DNA of 64,000 nucleotides from Peribacillus frigoritolerans (GCF_004358755.1 NZ_SMZY01000001.1:620001-684000), one strand, 5' to 3'; shown: positions 43,487 through 52,980, numbered from the stretch's first letter. The notes: generated by a model from the sequence alone, not told the origin. Translations and numbers: made by a program.

Positions 43487-46400
43487 ATGAGCACGAAAAC
43501 GTTAAAACATCACCTGCTGCCGCGTTCAGCTGCTGTTTTCGAACGGATGAAAGAGGATAAAGCCGCAGCTGCCAAGGTAAAAGAACTGATTTACAAAGTT
43601 CATAAAGAGACGAAGCATATTGCGTTTACCGGTCATTTTTCTGCCGGTAAATCAACAATGATTAATACGATCCTTGAAGAATCCATTCTGCCTACAAGTC
43701 CAATCCCGACCAGTGCTAATGTGGTGCTGCTCCAAAAAGGGGACAAGTCGGTCATTTTGCATGACAGCAGCGGGAATTTGCTGAAGCTGAACGGGGAATA
43801 TTCCATTCAGCAAGTAAAAGATTACTGCAAGCAGGGCGAAGAAATTTTGAAAGTGGAGATCAGCGATTTGTATCAGGCTCTGCCTGAAAATGTGGTGATT
43901 ATGGATACACCCGGAATCGATTCAACAGATGCCGCTCACCGGCTGGCAACAGAATCAACGCTGCACCTTGCAGATCTGATCTTCTATGTGACAGATTATA
44001 ATCACGTACAATCTGAAGAGAATGTTGCGTTTATAAGAGAAATGATACATAAAGGCAAAAATGTCTGTTTGATTGTAAATCAAATCGATAAACACAGGGA
44101 AGAAGAAGTTCCTTTTACTTTTTTCAAATCACAAATTGAAATGACATTTGGCGGAGCAGGTCTTTCTAAGAACCATATCTTTTATACATCTTTAGTAGAC
44201 CTTGAAAATACTCATAATCAGCTTCAGACAGTAAAAAAGGTTATTCGGGATACAATCGCGGAAAATCACCTTGTTATCCAAAGTGCCCAGTTCACTTTGA
44301 AATCATTAGTGGAAGAATTTTTGAAGTGGAAAGAGGATGATCTTGAGATTAAAGACATCCAGGCAGATGATTTAATTGAGCAATTAGAATCGGTTCAAGT
44401 AAATAAAGAGGCATCAGCTTCAGCCCTGCAAAGCCTGCTTGATACAGTAAACAGCGCAGTTTTTGATATGAAGGAGCAGCTGCAGTATATTCTTAAAAAT
44501 GCGAATTTGATTCCATTTGAGACAAGATCCAAGGCGGAGAGGTTTATTGAAGCTGCTCAGCCCGGATTTAAGGTCGGACTTCTCTTCTCTAAAGCTAAAA
44601 CGCTTGAAGAGAAGCAAAAGCGTGAATCTGAGCTCTTTGAAGAAATAACAGAACGCTTGCAGTCACAAATTACGTGGCATATATCTGAGCTTTTAAAGAA
44701 AAAAAGTGCTGAATATGAGATCCATGATCCCGTTATCTTAAATAACATTCAATCGTTCCATGTTAAAATTCAGCCGCAGCTGCTGGAGGATTCTATTCAT
44801 AAAGGTGCAACAGTCAATTCGCAATATACGCTGACCTTCTCCAATGATTTAAGCGAGGCTGTCAAGAAAGAGTGCAAACAGCAGGTCCTGCCTCTAATTG
44901 AAGAGATTGAGCGCCATCTCAAAAATCAAAGTGCAGATCAAATTAAAACGCTTGAAGCACAGGTTGACGAAGCGAATAAACAGCTTGAAGAATTGAATGT
45001 AACCTATCACAGTCTGATTTCATATGAACAAGTAAAAAATGATTTAATGGAACTAATGGTTCAGCAAAGCTTTCCAGACATCAAGTTTACGGAGTGGATG
45101 CAAAAGAACCCTGAGAAAGAACCAGTAGAGGGGATGCTTGAGGCTCATCAACCTGTTCCGGCCGCGAGCGTTGAAGTCAGAAATGAAGAAAAGCCTGAAC
45201 ATGACCTGCAGCCCGATCAAGATTTCTTTTCACAGCAGATTGCCCGGGCTTCAGAAGCCATGAGGGATATTCCCGGTTTTCAAATGCTGACGTCATCTCT
45301 ATTAGAAAAGGCGCATTCGCTTCAAAATAAATCATTTACGGTTGCTTTATTTGGGGCTTTCAGTGCTGGCAAGTCATCATTTGCCAATGCGCTTCTCGGG
45401 GAAAAGCTTTTGCCTTCGTCCCCGACACCCACTACAGCTACAATCAACAAAATTGTTCCAGTAACAGCGGATAAGCCGCACGGTTATATTGAAGTGAAAT
45501 TTAAATCAGAAGATGCGTTTTTGAAGGAAATCGCCGATTTATTTTCGATTGAAGCAGAATCGATAATATCAGCTCTCTCAAAACTCGAAAAGCTGGAAGG
45601 CGGGAATGAGAGACTGAAATCCCTTCTTCCGCTCTACACCCATGCTCTTATAAACTTCTCCTCAATCAGCGGAACGGTAAGAGGGGTTGGCAGAGAGGAA
45701 TATAAAGAGTTTGTTGCCAATGAAGAAAAAGCATGCACGGTTGAAGAGGTCATCATCTATTTTGACAGCCCTCTTAGTCGAAATGGGATTACGATTGTTG
45801 ATACACCGGGTGCAGACTCGTTTAACTCGCGTCATACAGAAGTAGCCTTTGATTATATAAAAAATGCTGATGCTATTTTGTTTGTCACTTATTATAACCA
45901 TCCTTTTTCAAAAGGGGACCGTGAATTTCTGAAGCAGCTTGGACGCGTAAAAGATACGTTTGCGATGGATAAGATGTTCTTTGTCATCAATGCCATTGAT
46001 CTTGCCGAGAGCAAGGAAGAAATTGAGATGGTAAAAGAGTACATTACAGGGCAGCTGCTGACACATGAGATTCGCCATCCGCGTCTTTACGGCATTTCCA
46101 GTCTGATGGAGCTTGAGAAAACAGCAGATCCTGCTCTTTCTGAATTCGCACAGTTCCAAGATGATTTTATGCACTTTATCAACAACGATTTATCCGCTTC
46201 GATGATCATGTCTGCCAGGGTAGAACTGTCTATTGCAAAGCAGCAGCTGCAGTCGATTCTCGAAGCTGCAAGCGATGATCAGGAAAAGAAAAAGAAAGAA
46301 CTTGAGAGGCTTTCATCAGAACGTGCTGAGATTGGATCTATGCTCCGCGTCGATGAACACGAGCTTGAGCAAAAGCAGATTCTTCAGGAAATAAAAGAGC

Positions 46401-47071
46401 AGCTTTTTTATGTGAAACAGCGCACGATGCTGAGATTTCCAGACCTATTTAAAGAAGCCTTTCATCCAGGAGCTTTTGCAGGATCGTCTATGCAGACAAA
46501 AGAAATCCTTGAAAATTGCCTGCAGGACCTGCTGGTTTCGCTGCAATTTCATGTGATGCAAGAGCTGCAGGCAACAACCCTCAGGCTTGAAAAATACAGC
46601 CACAAGCTGCTTGCGGATGTGTTTAAGCGCCATTCCAAGGATATGGCACTTACTAATAACCAGCTTAGGACATCAATGCCTGAATTCTCGAAATTTCAAA
46701 CACCCAAGCTGCAGGCTGTGTTAAAAGACATAAACAATGGTGAAATTCGCCAGCCGCTGAAAAGATTTAAAAATACAAAATCCTTTTTCGAAAAAAACGA
46801 GAAGAAAATAATGAGTGACGAGCTGCAAAGGAAACTTGATCAGCCGATTACAGATCTACTGGAAGTTCACGAGCATCAATTCGGAGAATATTATCGCGGG
46901 CAGTTCATGAATGAATGCAGAATGCTGACTGAGAACCTGGCCAATCAGGCAGAGAATTATTATGAAGCGCTGCTGTCTGCTTATACAAATGATGATTTGA
47001 CCTTGCATCAATTAGGTCATCAAACTCTGAAGCAAATTATGACGGAGCTTGAGAACAATGAGCAGCAATAA
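43487..47071 (+). CDS. dynA: Dynamin-like membrane-fusing GTPase DynA
   Basis: This 1194-residue fused double dynamin has the first P-loop GHFSAGKSTMIN at about residue 46 with its G3 motif DTPGIDS. The second P-loop, GAFSAGKSSFAN, is at about residue 623 with DTPGADS. Coiled-coil stalk regions follow each GTPase domain. B. subtilis DynA (YpbR) tethers and fuses membranes and protects against phage and pore-forming antibiotics. AAAGGGG lies upstream. Confidence 0.95.
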   Translation: MSTKTLKHHLLPRSAAVFERMKEDKAAAAKVKELIYKVHKETKHIAFTGHFSAGKSTMINTILEESILPTSPIPTSANVVLLQKGDKSVILHDSSGNLLKLNGEYSIQQVKDYCKQGEEILKVEISDLYQALPENVVIMDTPGIDSTDAAHRLATESTLHLADLIFYVTDYNHVQSEENVAFIREMIHKGKNVCLIVNQIDKHREEEVPFTFFKSQIEMTFGGAGLSKNHIFYTSLVDLENTHNQLQTVKKVIRDTIAENHLVIQSAQFTLKSLVEEFLKWKEDDLEIKDIQADDLIEQLESVQVNKEASASALQSLLDTVNSAVFDMKEQLQYILKNANLIPFETRSKAERFIEAAQPGFKVGLLFSKAKTLEEKQKRESELFEEITERLQSQITWHISELLKKKSAEYEIHDPVILNNIQSFHVKIQPQLLEDSIHKGATVNSQYTLTFSNDLSEAVKKECKQQVLPLIEEIERHLKNQSADQIKTLEAQVDEANKQLEELNVTYHSLISYEQVKNDLMELMVQQSFPDIKFTEWMQKNPEKEPVEGMLEAHQPVPAASVEVRNEEKPEHDLQPDQDFFSQQIARASEAMRDIPGFQMLTSSLLEKAHSLQNKSFTVALFGAFSAGKSSFANALLGEKLLPSSPTPTTATINKIVPVTADKPHGYIEVKFKSEDAFLKEIADLFSIEAESIISALSKLEKLEGGNERLKSLLPLYTHALINFSSISGTVRGVGREEYKEFVANEEKACTVEEVIIYFDSPLSRNGITIVDTPGADSFNSRHTEVAFDYIKNADAILFVTYYNHPFSKGDREFLKQLGRVKDTFAMDKMFFVINAIDLAESKEEIEMVKEYITGQLLTHEIRHPRLYGISSLMELEKTADPALSEFAQFQDDFMHFINNDLSASMIMSARVELSIAKQQLQSILEAASDDQEKKKKELERLSSERAEIGSMLRVDEHELEQKQILQEIKEQLFYVKQRTMLRFPDLFKEAFHPGAFAGSSMQTKEILENCLQDLLVSLQFHVMQELQATTLRLEKYSHKLLADVFKRHSKDMALTNNQLRTSMPEFSKFQTPKLQAVLKDINNGEIRQPLKRFKNTKSFFEKNEKKIMSDELQRKLDQPITDLLEVHEHQFGEYYRGQFMNECRMLTENLANQAENYYEALLSAYTNDDLTLHQLGHQTLKQIMTELENNEQQ

Positions 47072-47258
47072 ATATCAGGTTTGTGCAGCATGCACTCATT
47101 TTCAAAGCTTCCGCAGCGAAGGAAAAATGATTTACCGCTGCGGAAGGCTGGGCTTTGAAACAAAGCCGGATTATTCTTTTGATTGCTGGACTCCGGCTGA
47201 AGCCGTTTTGAACCTGATGAAAAAAAGAGGAGACTTGACCAATGACAAACGTACATGA
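47058..47258 (+). CDS. Small cysteine-containing protein, unknown
   Basis: This 66-residue protein starts at ATG 47058 inside the dynA end (14-nt overlap). Cysteines are arranged as CAAC...CGR...DCW, like a small zinc-binding fold: QVCAACTHFQSF, MIYRCGRLGF, SFDCWTP. It overlaps ypbS by 17 nt. The dynA-this-ypbS overlaps imply one operon. The function is unknown. Confidence 0.72.
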   Translation: MSSNKYQVCAACTHFQSFRSEGKMIYRCGRLGFETKPDYSFDCWTPAEAVLNLMKKRGDLTNDKRT

Positions 47259-47517
47259 AGAAATTTCAGCTCACAGTAAAAAACAGCACGCGATTGTTTC
47301 CAAATTTTTAACGTTAGAAGAAAGAAGAGAAGCGCTGATTGAGCAAGCCGTACAGCAATGCAGACAATCACAGTCATTCTCTGTTACTGGCATTAATGCA
47401 GTTACAGCTGAGATCAATGAGCTCGCTAAACAGGGCATTATCCCGGCAAGAAAACTCGTCACAGAAGAAATGGTACATGAGTATGTACAGCGAAAATATA
47501 CTGGTGATAACCAATAA
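47242..47517 (+). CDS. ypbS: DUF2533 protein YpbS
   Basis: This 91-residue helical protein begins MTNVHEEISAHSKKQH and contains GIIPARKLVTEEMVHEYV, as in YpbS (DUF2533, about 85 residues in B. subtilis). The function is unknown. It is encoded downstream of dynA, as in B. subtilis. GAGGAG lies before the ATG, within the preceding gene. Confidence 0.85.
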   Translation: MTNVHEEISAHSKKQHAIVSKFLTLEERREALIEQAVQQCRQSQSFSVTGINAVTAEINELAKQGIIPARKLVTEEMVHEYVQRKYTGDNQ

Positions 47518-47586
47518 CTTCTGCGTGTAATCAGACCTGCTTAATGGAAAACCTAAGACTAACACAACTGAAAAGAGGTGTTATAA

Positions 47587-47730
47587 ATGGGCAGAACAAA
47601 AAGCGGAAATGCTAATGCACAGCGCAACAACAATGAAAAAAAGAAAAATGGCTTTAATGAAGAATTCGCTTCTTATGCAGAAACAGAAGTGAAAAAAATG
47701 AACAGCAAAAAGAAAAAGGATTCTAACTAG
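47587..47730 (+). CDS. Small spore protein, gamma-type SASP-like
   Basis: This 47-residue Asn/Lys-rich protein begins MGRTKSGNANAQRNNNEKKK. NGFNEEFASYAETEV resembles the repeated GQFGTEFASET unit of gamma-type SspE. AGAGGTG lies upstream. Gamma SASPs are amino-acid stores degraded on germination. At only one repeat unit it would be a minimal member, so the family call is tentative. Confidence 0.6.
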   Translation: MGRTKSGNANAQRNNNEKKKNGFNEEFASYAETEVKKMNSKKKKDSN

Positions 47731-47735
47731 ATAAA

Positions 47736-47771
47736 CTGGAGGCCTTCACAAATGTGGAGGTCTTTTTCTTG
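47736..47771 (+). terminator. Terminator of the SASP-like gene
   Basis: GGCCTTCAC pairs with GTGGAGGTC (two G-T pairs), followed by TTTTTC. Confidence 0.7.
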
Positions 47772-47850
47772 TTTTTCCCTTTCAGCCTGCCGCCCTTAAT
47801 ATGATATGATAGAGGTACTTGAATTTTTTAGATAGGGGATCAGATAATAG

Positions 47851-48747
47851 ATGAATAATAAACAGCATTTATTAATTGTAGATGGCATGGCGCTTCTTTT
47901 TAGAGCCTTTTATGCAACTTCAGTATACGGCAATTTTATGATTAACAGCAAAGGCGTTCCAACAAATGCAGTGAACGGCTTTTTAAAGCATTTACTGGCA
48001 TCCATTAAACATTTTAATCCGAGTCATGTGATTTGCTGCTGGGATATGGGAAGCAAAACGTACCGTTCGGAATTGTTTGATCACTATAAAGCAAACCGTC
48101 CGGAAGCTCCGGTTGAAATGCTTCCGCAATTTGACTTAGCGAAAGAAGTAGTTGAGGCTTTAAACATTCCGAATATTGGACTTGCAGGCTATGAGGCAGA
48201 CGATTGCATCGGTACTCTTGCGAAACTGTACGGAGGTGAGATGAATGTCTCAATCCTGACAGGTGACCGTGATCTGCTGCAGTTATTAACGGAGGATGTA
48301 CAAGTTGTTCTTATGCAAAAAGGGATTGGCCAGTATAAAGTATATACACACGATTTTTTCACTGAAGAAACAGGCATTCTTCCGGCTCATCTGATCGATG
48401 TAAAAGGATTGATGGGAGACAGCAGCGATAACTATCCTGGAGTAAAAGGCATTGGTGAAAAAACCGCCTATAAATTGATTGCAAAATACAAATCCATTGA
48501 AGGTCTGCTGAGCAGCTTGGAAGAGCTCACCAAAGCCCAGCGTTCTAAGATTGAACAAGATCTTGAAATGCTTCATTTATCACGAAGACTTGCTGAAATT
48601 ACATGTGATGTGCCAGTTGAGTGCGCACTTGATGAAGCGATTTTAAATGTTGAACATAACCGGGCTGTTCAGATGATTGAGGAACTGGAACTCAGAGGGC
48701 TGCACACTTTTTTATCAGATGCCCTGGCAGTGAGAGAGGCAATGTAA
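47851..48747 (+). CDS. ypcP: 5'-3' exonuclease YpcP (FEN-like)
   Basis: This 298-residue flap-endonuclease-type nuclease is homologous to the N-terminal domain of DNA polymerase I. The metal-binding acidic residues are in LLIVDGMALLFRAF, AGYEADDCIGTLA and LTGDRDLLQLL. The H3TH segment is MGDSSDNYPGVKGIGEKTAYKL. In B. subtilis it shares RNA-primer removal with Pol I. GGGGAT precedes ATG 47851. Confidence 0.94.
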   Translation: MNNKQHLLIVDGMALLFRAFYATSVYGNFMINSKGVPTNAVNGFLKHLLASIKHFNPSHVICCWDMGSKTYRSELFDHYKANRPEAPVEMLPQFDLAKEVVEALNIPNIGLAGYEADDCIGTLAKLYGGEMNVSILTGDRDLLQLLTEDVQVVLMQKGIGQYKVYTHDFFTEETGILPAHLIDVKGLMGDSSDNYPGVKGIGEKTAYKLIAKYKSIEGLLSSLEELTKAQRSKIEQDLEMLHLSRRLAEITCDVPVECALDEAILNVEHNRAVQMIEELELRGLHTFLSDALAVREAM

Positions 48748-48762
48748 CCTCTCTTTTTTTGA
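48731..48762 (+). terminator. Terminator of ypcP
   Basis: GAGAGAGG and CCTCTC form the stem, followed by TTTTTTT. The stop codon is in the loop. Confidence 0.75.
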
Positions 48763-48814
48763 TTAATGGCTCTAATTCCTTTATGATTCTAAATATAAGA
48801 TTGGAGTGGCGATC

Positions 48815-49477
48815 ATGAAGAAAGCATTGATTATCGGAGCAACTGGCTTGATCGGGACCGAATTGCTCAGCCTCCTGCTTGTATCTAAGCAGTACTCAGA
48901 AGTGAAGACGATTACAAGAAAACCTTTAACACATGAAAATTCCAAACATAAAAATACTGTCATTTCCGATTTTGATCATTTATCTGATTACGGCAGTGAA
49001 TTTGCCGCAGATGAATTATTTATTTGTTTAGGCACCACGATGAAGCAGGCAAAATCAAAGCAAGCATTTTATAAAGTCGATTTTGAATATGCAGTGGAAG
49101 CTGCCCGGCTGGCAAAACAGCATGGCGTTAAAAAAGTACTTGCTGTCTCAGCTATCGGAGCAGATTGCGATTCAATGTTTTACTATAATCGTGTTAAAGG
49201 ACAAATGGAAGATGCCTTAAGGAACATGGGGCTGCCCTCGGTCATATTGTTCAGGCCGTCTCTTCTGCTCGGTGACAGGGAAGACTTGCGTTATGGAGAG
49301 AAGATGGGTGAATGGATAGCTAAAAGTTTTGGATTCCTTTTTATCGGAAAATTAAAAATAATGAAGCCGATCCATGCAAAAACGGTGGCTAAAGCAATGG
49401 TAAAAGAAGCTCAAAATAAAGATCCGCTCGTTATCACGTTTCAATCAGATGAAATTCATGAAATTGGCTATTACTAA
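48815..49477 (+). CDS. NAD(P)-binding atypical SDR (HTATIP2-like)
   Basis: This 220-residue Rossmann protein has GATGLIGTELL as its dinucleotide motif and FICLGTTMKQAKSKQAFYKVD, typical of the HTATIP2/YwnB-like group. VSAIGAD...YYNRVKGQMEDAL gives a Y-x-x-x-K pair. The substrate is unknown. GGAGTGG lies 7-8 nt before ATG 48815. Confidence 0.82.
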   Translation: MKKALIIGATGLIGTELLSLLLVSKQYSEVKTITRKPLTHENSKHKNTVISDFDHLSDYGSEFAADELFICLGTTMKQAKSKQAFYKVDFEYAVEAARLAKQHGVKKVLAVSAIGADCDSMFYYNRVKGQMEDALRNMGLPSVILFRPSLLLGDREDLRYGEKMGEWIAKSFGFLFIGKLKIMKPIHAKTVAKAMVKEAQNKDPLVITFQSDEIHEIGYY

Positions 49478-49550
49478 TCAGTATAGAAATTTTTTCACCC
49501 ATGGGCTAAAATTAGGATGGATGAAACTTTACACCTAAGGCGGGGTCTGC

Positions 49551-49826
49551 TTGCTACATACGAAACAGTCGGTTACAGATTATTTGCTGCATTTAAAAGA
49601 TAAAGGATTTCAGCTGAAGGAAGATGCTCTTGGCTTTATCAGTTTCGGCAAACATTATACAGGTGCTGAAGATGAGCTTGTCATTGCTGCAATCGAGCTG
49701 ACATTAAAAGCACAGAAGGAATTTGACGGTTCATTTTTTGTCTCTCTTTTAGAAAGACTGACAAAAGAAAAGGCAAAAAACCGCAGACAGGCAATTCTTG
49801 TGGCGCAAAAATTGAATTTGATTTAA
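49551..49826 (+). CDS. Small conserved protein, probable DUF6123
   Basis: This 91-residue protein starts TTG with AAGGCGGGG upstream. VTDYLLHLKDKGFQLKEDALGFISFGKHYTGA resembles the DUF6123 family of small Bacillus proteins. It is mainly helical, with no catalytic motif. The function is unknown. Confidence 0.65.
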   Translation: MLHTKQSVTDYLLHLKDKGFQLKEDALGFISFGKHYTGAEDELVIAAIELTLKAQKEFDGSFFVSLLERLTKEKAKNRRQAILVAQKLNLI

Positions 49827-49934
49827 TTTATATGGCGGATGGCCTTGGTCAATACTCATTGAAAAAAGGCCGCATTTTATTTCCGGAGCCGTTATGTTCG
49901 TGAAGCATGATTGCATAAAACTTTATCATAAAAA

Positions 49935-49965
49935 AATCTCGGGGCTCCCGAGATTTTTTATGTAG
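49935..49965 (-). terminator. Bidirectional terminator before the EamA gene
   Basis: AAATCTCGGG and CCCGAGATTT form a stem with a GCT loop and A/T flanks. It ends the minus-strand ypdP-ypdQ-eamA unit. Confidence 0.85.
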
Positions 49966-50860
49966 AAAGAGATTCTTCTGTTTTGTCCTGCTTCCATTCA
50001 GCTGTAAGCATGGCTGCCAAAATAAGCAGACAGCCAGTCATGCCGTATACGCTCAGCCGCTCGCCAATGAAAATAAAAGCAGTTAAAGCAGCAAATACAG
50101 GCTCAGACGCATAGATGAGTGCAACTCTTGAAGCTGTTGTGTATTGCTGAAGCTTTGTTTGAACGAAAAAGGCGAAAGCAGTTGCAAATAGTGCTGTAAC
50201 AATAAGCGCAAACAGAACTTCAAATGTAAACATGCTTCTGAAATTTTCTTTGACGTTTGAAGCTTCAAATAATCCGGATGAAGAAAAACTTAAGAAAGAG
50301 ACCGTCCCAAGCTGAACTATCGTCAGCATCCAAGCATCATGACTGCCAGAAAACTTTCCGGTAAAAATAATATGGAAAGCAAACGCAGCAGCGCAGAAGA
50401 AAACAAGCAAATCCCCAATATTCAGAGAGGAAAAATCACTCAGGGTTAAAAGGTATAAGCCGGCAGTTCCAAGTGCTGCTGCAAAATAAACTGTTTTTCT
50501 TGCCCGTTCCCTAAGCAGCCAGATCGACAAAAGAGGAACGATCATAACACTTAAACCCGTAATGAATCCGGCTTTTGAAGAAGTCGTATATAAAAGCCCT
50601 ACAGTCTGAAAGGCATATCCTAAAAATAAAAAGACACCAAGCGATATTCCCGCAAGCAATGTTTCTTTTGAAAGACGAAAGCGGGTTACTCTTAAACTTA
50701 TCATCGCAAGAATAACTGCAGCCGCAAAAAAACGGACGCCATTAAAAAAATGCGGCGGCATAAATTGAATGGCTTTTTGAACAATAACAAAGGTAGAACC
50801 CCAAATAAGTGCAACAAGCAGGAGACTTAGATCAGCAGCGGAAGATTTTTTCAGCTTCAT
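49958..50860 (-). CDS. EamA/DMT-family transporter
   Basis: This 300-residue protein has ten hydrophobic segments arranged as two EamA repeats. The family start is LLLVALIWGSTFVIVQKAI, and the second repeat ends LIYASEPVFAALTAFIFIGERLS. It is a drug/metabolite exporter of unknown substrate. Its ATG overlaps the ypdQ stop (ATGA), so the two are translated together. Confidence 0.9.
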   Translation of the reverse strand: MKLKKSSAADLSLLLVALIWGSTFVIVQKAIQFMPPHFFNGVRFFAAAVILAMISLRVTRFRLSKETLLAGISLGVFLFLGYAFQTVGLLYTTSSKAGFITGLSVMIVPLLSIWLLRERARKTVYFAAALGTAGLYLLTLSDFSSLNIGDLLVFFCAAAFAFHIIFTGKFSGSHDAWMLTIVQLGTVSFLSFSSSGLFEASNVKENFRSMFTFEVLFALIVTALFATAFAFFVQTKLQQYTTASRVALIYASEPVFAALTAFIFIGERLSVYGMTGCLLILAAMLTAEWKQDKTEESLST

Positions 50861-51258
50861 CTTTTATTTTCTCCGTTCATCCGAATAGCATCTCTTGATA
50901 ACTGGTCCGCTACACTGTTTTGTTTACTTGGAATCCACTTTATAAAAAATAGCTCAAATTGATTTTTCAAGCTCAAAACCTTCTCAAGAAGCGGGACAAA
51001 AGCTGGATTTTTCACATATTCTTTTTCAACTGCCCGTTCGACAAGCTGTGAATCCGTTCTGACTGAAATAATTGTAAAACCTTTCTCTAGACAAATTTCC
51101 AGACTTTTTATTAACGCATGGTATTCCGCTTCATGATTCGTCATGATGCCAAGAGGAACGGAAAATTGTTCCCCTTTGCCGTGGCCTTTAATGAAAATAC
51201 CGGCTCCTGAAGGTCCAGGATCCCCAGCACTGGCCCCGTCTATATAAACTTCAATCAT
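50857..51258 (-). CDS. ypdQ: RNase H-like protein YpdQ
   Basis: This 133-residue RNase HI-fold protein has acidic residues at the catalytic positions: YIDGASAGDPGPSG, NHEAEYHAL, RTDSQLV and NSVADQLSRDA. It resembles plant/archaeal-type RNase HI without a basic protrusion. Cleavage of RNA in hybrids is expected from the family but some Bacillus relatives lack activity. It lies 15 bp after ypdP. Confidence 0.88.
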   Translation of the reverse strand: MIEVYIDGASAGDPGPSGAGIFIKGHGKGEQFSVPLGIMTNHEAEYHALIKSLEICLEKGFTIISVRTDSQLVERAVEKEYVKNPAFVPLLEKVLSLKNQFELFFIKWIPSKQNSVADQLSRDAIRMNGENKR

Positions 51259-51273
51259 CTAGTCTTCAACTCC

Positions 51274-51951
51274 TTATTCATAGGGCTTCATTTTTTTAGC
51301 TAAATAGGCGAAAGGTGTATCAATAATCGCCACAACAAACTTAATCAAATAGGTTGTAATAAAAATTTGGACCCAGACTGAAAATGGGTAGACGCCAAGA
51401 AACGCGATAGACGTAAAAATAAGTGTGTCAATCAATTGGCTGATCATCGTGCTGCCATTATTGCGAACCCAAAGCAATCGGTCAGACGGAAATTTTTTTC
51501 TGATATAAGAGTAAATTGCTACATCTGCATATTGACTGATGATAAATGCAGCAAGACTTCCAAGAGCAATGCGGGGAATGAGGCCGAAAATCGTTTCGAG
51601 TGCACCTTGTGCAAAATCAGTCTCGTCAGGCTTGAACAAAAGAACTCCCTGCATGATGACAGTTAAAGAGATTAAGGTTGCAAATCCGAGCCATACTGCT
51701 TTTTTGGCTTCTTTCTCTCCATATTTTTCATTTAAAATGTCAGTAACTAAGAAAGCTGTCCCATACATGATATTCCCCATTGTTGCTGTCAAACCAAAGA
51801 TTTCAATGGTTTTAACAACCTGCAGATTGGCAACAACCGTTGAAAAGCCAATCCAGACAAACAATCCGCTTTTTCCGAACAGTTTATAAAATAAAAGAAC
51901 AATGATAAAATTGATTAACGCAAAACCAAGCCACAACATTTCATTTGGCAT
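51274..51951 (-). CDS. ypdP: Queuosine-precursor transporter YpdP (VUT/YhhQ family)
   Basis: This 225-residue membrane protein has about 6 segments. The motifs KTIEIFGLTATMGNIMYGTAFLVTDILNEKYGEKEA and IISQYADVAIYSYIRKKF match the YhhQ/VUT (ECF-like) family that imports queuosine precursors such as preQ0/preQ1. It heads the minus-strand unit ypdP-ypdQ-eamA. The roughly 85-nt leader holds a stable hairpin, but not a recognisable preQ1-I motif. Confidence 0.9.
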   Translation of the reverse strand: MPNEMLWLGFALINFIIVLLFYKLFGKSGLFVWIGFSTVVANLQVVKTIEIFGLTATMGNIMYGTAFLVTDILNEKYGEKEAKKAVWLGFATLISLTVIMQGVLLFKPDETDFAQGALETIFGLIPRIALGSLAAFIISQYADVAIYSYIRKKFPSDRLLWVRNNGSTMISQLIDTLIFTSIAFLGVYPFSVWVQIFITTYLIKFVVAIIDTPFAYLAKKMKPYE

Positions 51952-51983
51952 ACAATCTGTCTCCTTGCTTATATGTTTAGTAA

Positions 51984-52024
51984 GGCTGCTTTAGTATAGG
52001 CTGTTTTTGAGTCAGCAAGCAGCC
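51984..52024 (-). promoter_or_regulatory. Structured leader of ypdP
   Basis: GGCTGCTT (minus strand, 52024-52017) pairs perfectly with AAGCAGCC (51991-51984). Inside, GCTG (52016) pairs with CAGC (52003) around an A-rich loop, ACTCAAAAA. An extended -10 (TGCTATAAT, minus strand, 52052-52044) places the hairpin near the 5' end of the mRNA. Confidence 0.5.
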
Positions 52025-52123
52025 AGGTTAATTACCGAATATGATTATAGCATAGTGAATACATTTGGTGGTATGAGCAAAACTACTGCATATAGAGCTC
52101 ATCCGATTTAGGGAGTGGAACAG

Positions 52124-52789
52124 GTGAAATATCTAATTAAATGGATGTACAGCAGCCCGAAAAAAAAGAACATGCTTTTCACATCTGATAATGAAACAGA
52201 TCTTGATTCAGCCATTTCGATTGGTGAGGATCTCGAGAAAACAGGCAGGGTGAAATCAATAGAATTCATTGATACACGAGGGACTCCATGGTCGCTTAAA
52301 GAATTAAAGAAATTAAAATTGGAAGTCGTGCATGAGCCTGCCGATGTGGAAGCTTATTTTGACGGCAACTACAATAAACAAACGAAAGAAGCAGGTCTTG
52401 GCGCTGTCATCTACTACACATTAAACGAGAAACGGACAAGAATGAGATTCAGTGCAAAAGCAGAAGAGGCGGCATCCAACAATGAGGCAGAATACATGGC
52501 TGTTTACTTTCTGGTGCAAAAACTTGAAGAGCTCGGCGTGCGCTATCAGGATGTAACATTTAAAGGAGATTCGCAAGTCGTGCTTAACCAGCTCTCTGGG
52601 GAGTGGCCCGTCTATGAAGAAGCGTACACCCTCTGGCTTGATCGAATTGAAGCAGCCCTGAAAAAAATGAAAGTTCGCCCAATATGCATGCCAATTGCCC
52701 GTAAAGACAATGAAGAAGCTGATAAGCTTGCAGGTCAAGGATTAAAAGGAATAACAATTGCAAGTGAATGGAAGCTTGACAGTGATTGA
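52124..52789 (+). CDS. ypeP: RNase H-like protein YpeP
   Basis: This 221-residue protein has an N-terminal region of about 75 residues, then an RNase HI fold (VEAYFDGNYNKQTKEAGLGAV, NNEAEYMAV, FKGDSQVVLNQL, ARKDNEEADKLAGQG) with the DEDD residues kept. GTG 52124 fits AGGGAG at 52109-52114. It diverges from ypdP, and ypeQ overlaps its stop. Confidence 0.86.
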   Translation: MKYLIKWMYSSPKKKNMLFTSDNETDLDSAISIGEDLEKTGRVKSIEFIDTRGTPWSLKELKKLKLEVVHEPADVEAYFDGNYNKQTKEAGLGAVIYYTLNEKRTRMRFSAKAEEAASNNEAEYMAVYFLVQKLEELGVRYQDVTFKGDSQVVLNQLSGEWPVYEEAYTLWLDRIEAALKKMKVRPICMPIARKDNEEADKLAGQGLKGITIASEWKLDSD

Positions 52790-52980
52790 TGGAGATGAAT
52801 GAATTGGAGAAAAAACAAGTTGTTTGTGAGATTGACCAGCTTCTGGACACTTATTGCACAGATTGTTTGTTAAAAAAGCATTTTCGAAAAGAATACGGAA
52901 AAAAGTATGCACATTCTTTCTGTATTGAAGAATGCACGGTCGGTCAAAAAATTAAAGAATACGGCAAGAAGCTAATATGA
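52789..52980 (+). CDS. ypeQ: Small zinc-finger protein YpeQ
   Basis: This 63-residue protein has the cysteine pattern YCTDCLLKKHF...FCIEEC, typical of the YpeQ zinc-finger family. It starts by overlap with the ypeP stop (TGATG). An alternative start is ATG 52795. The function is unknown. It is co-transcribed with ypeP and followed by a strong terminator. Confidence 0.82.
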   Translation: MEMNELEKKQVVCEIDQLLDTYCTDCLLKKHFRKEYGKKYAHSFCIEECTVGQKIKEYGKKLI

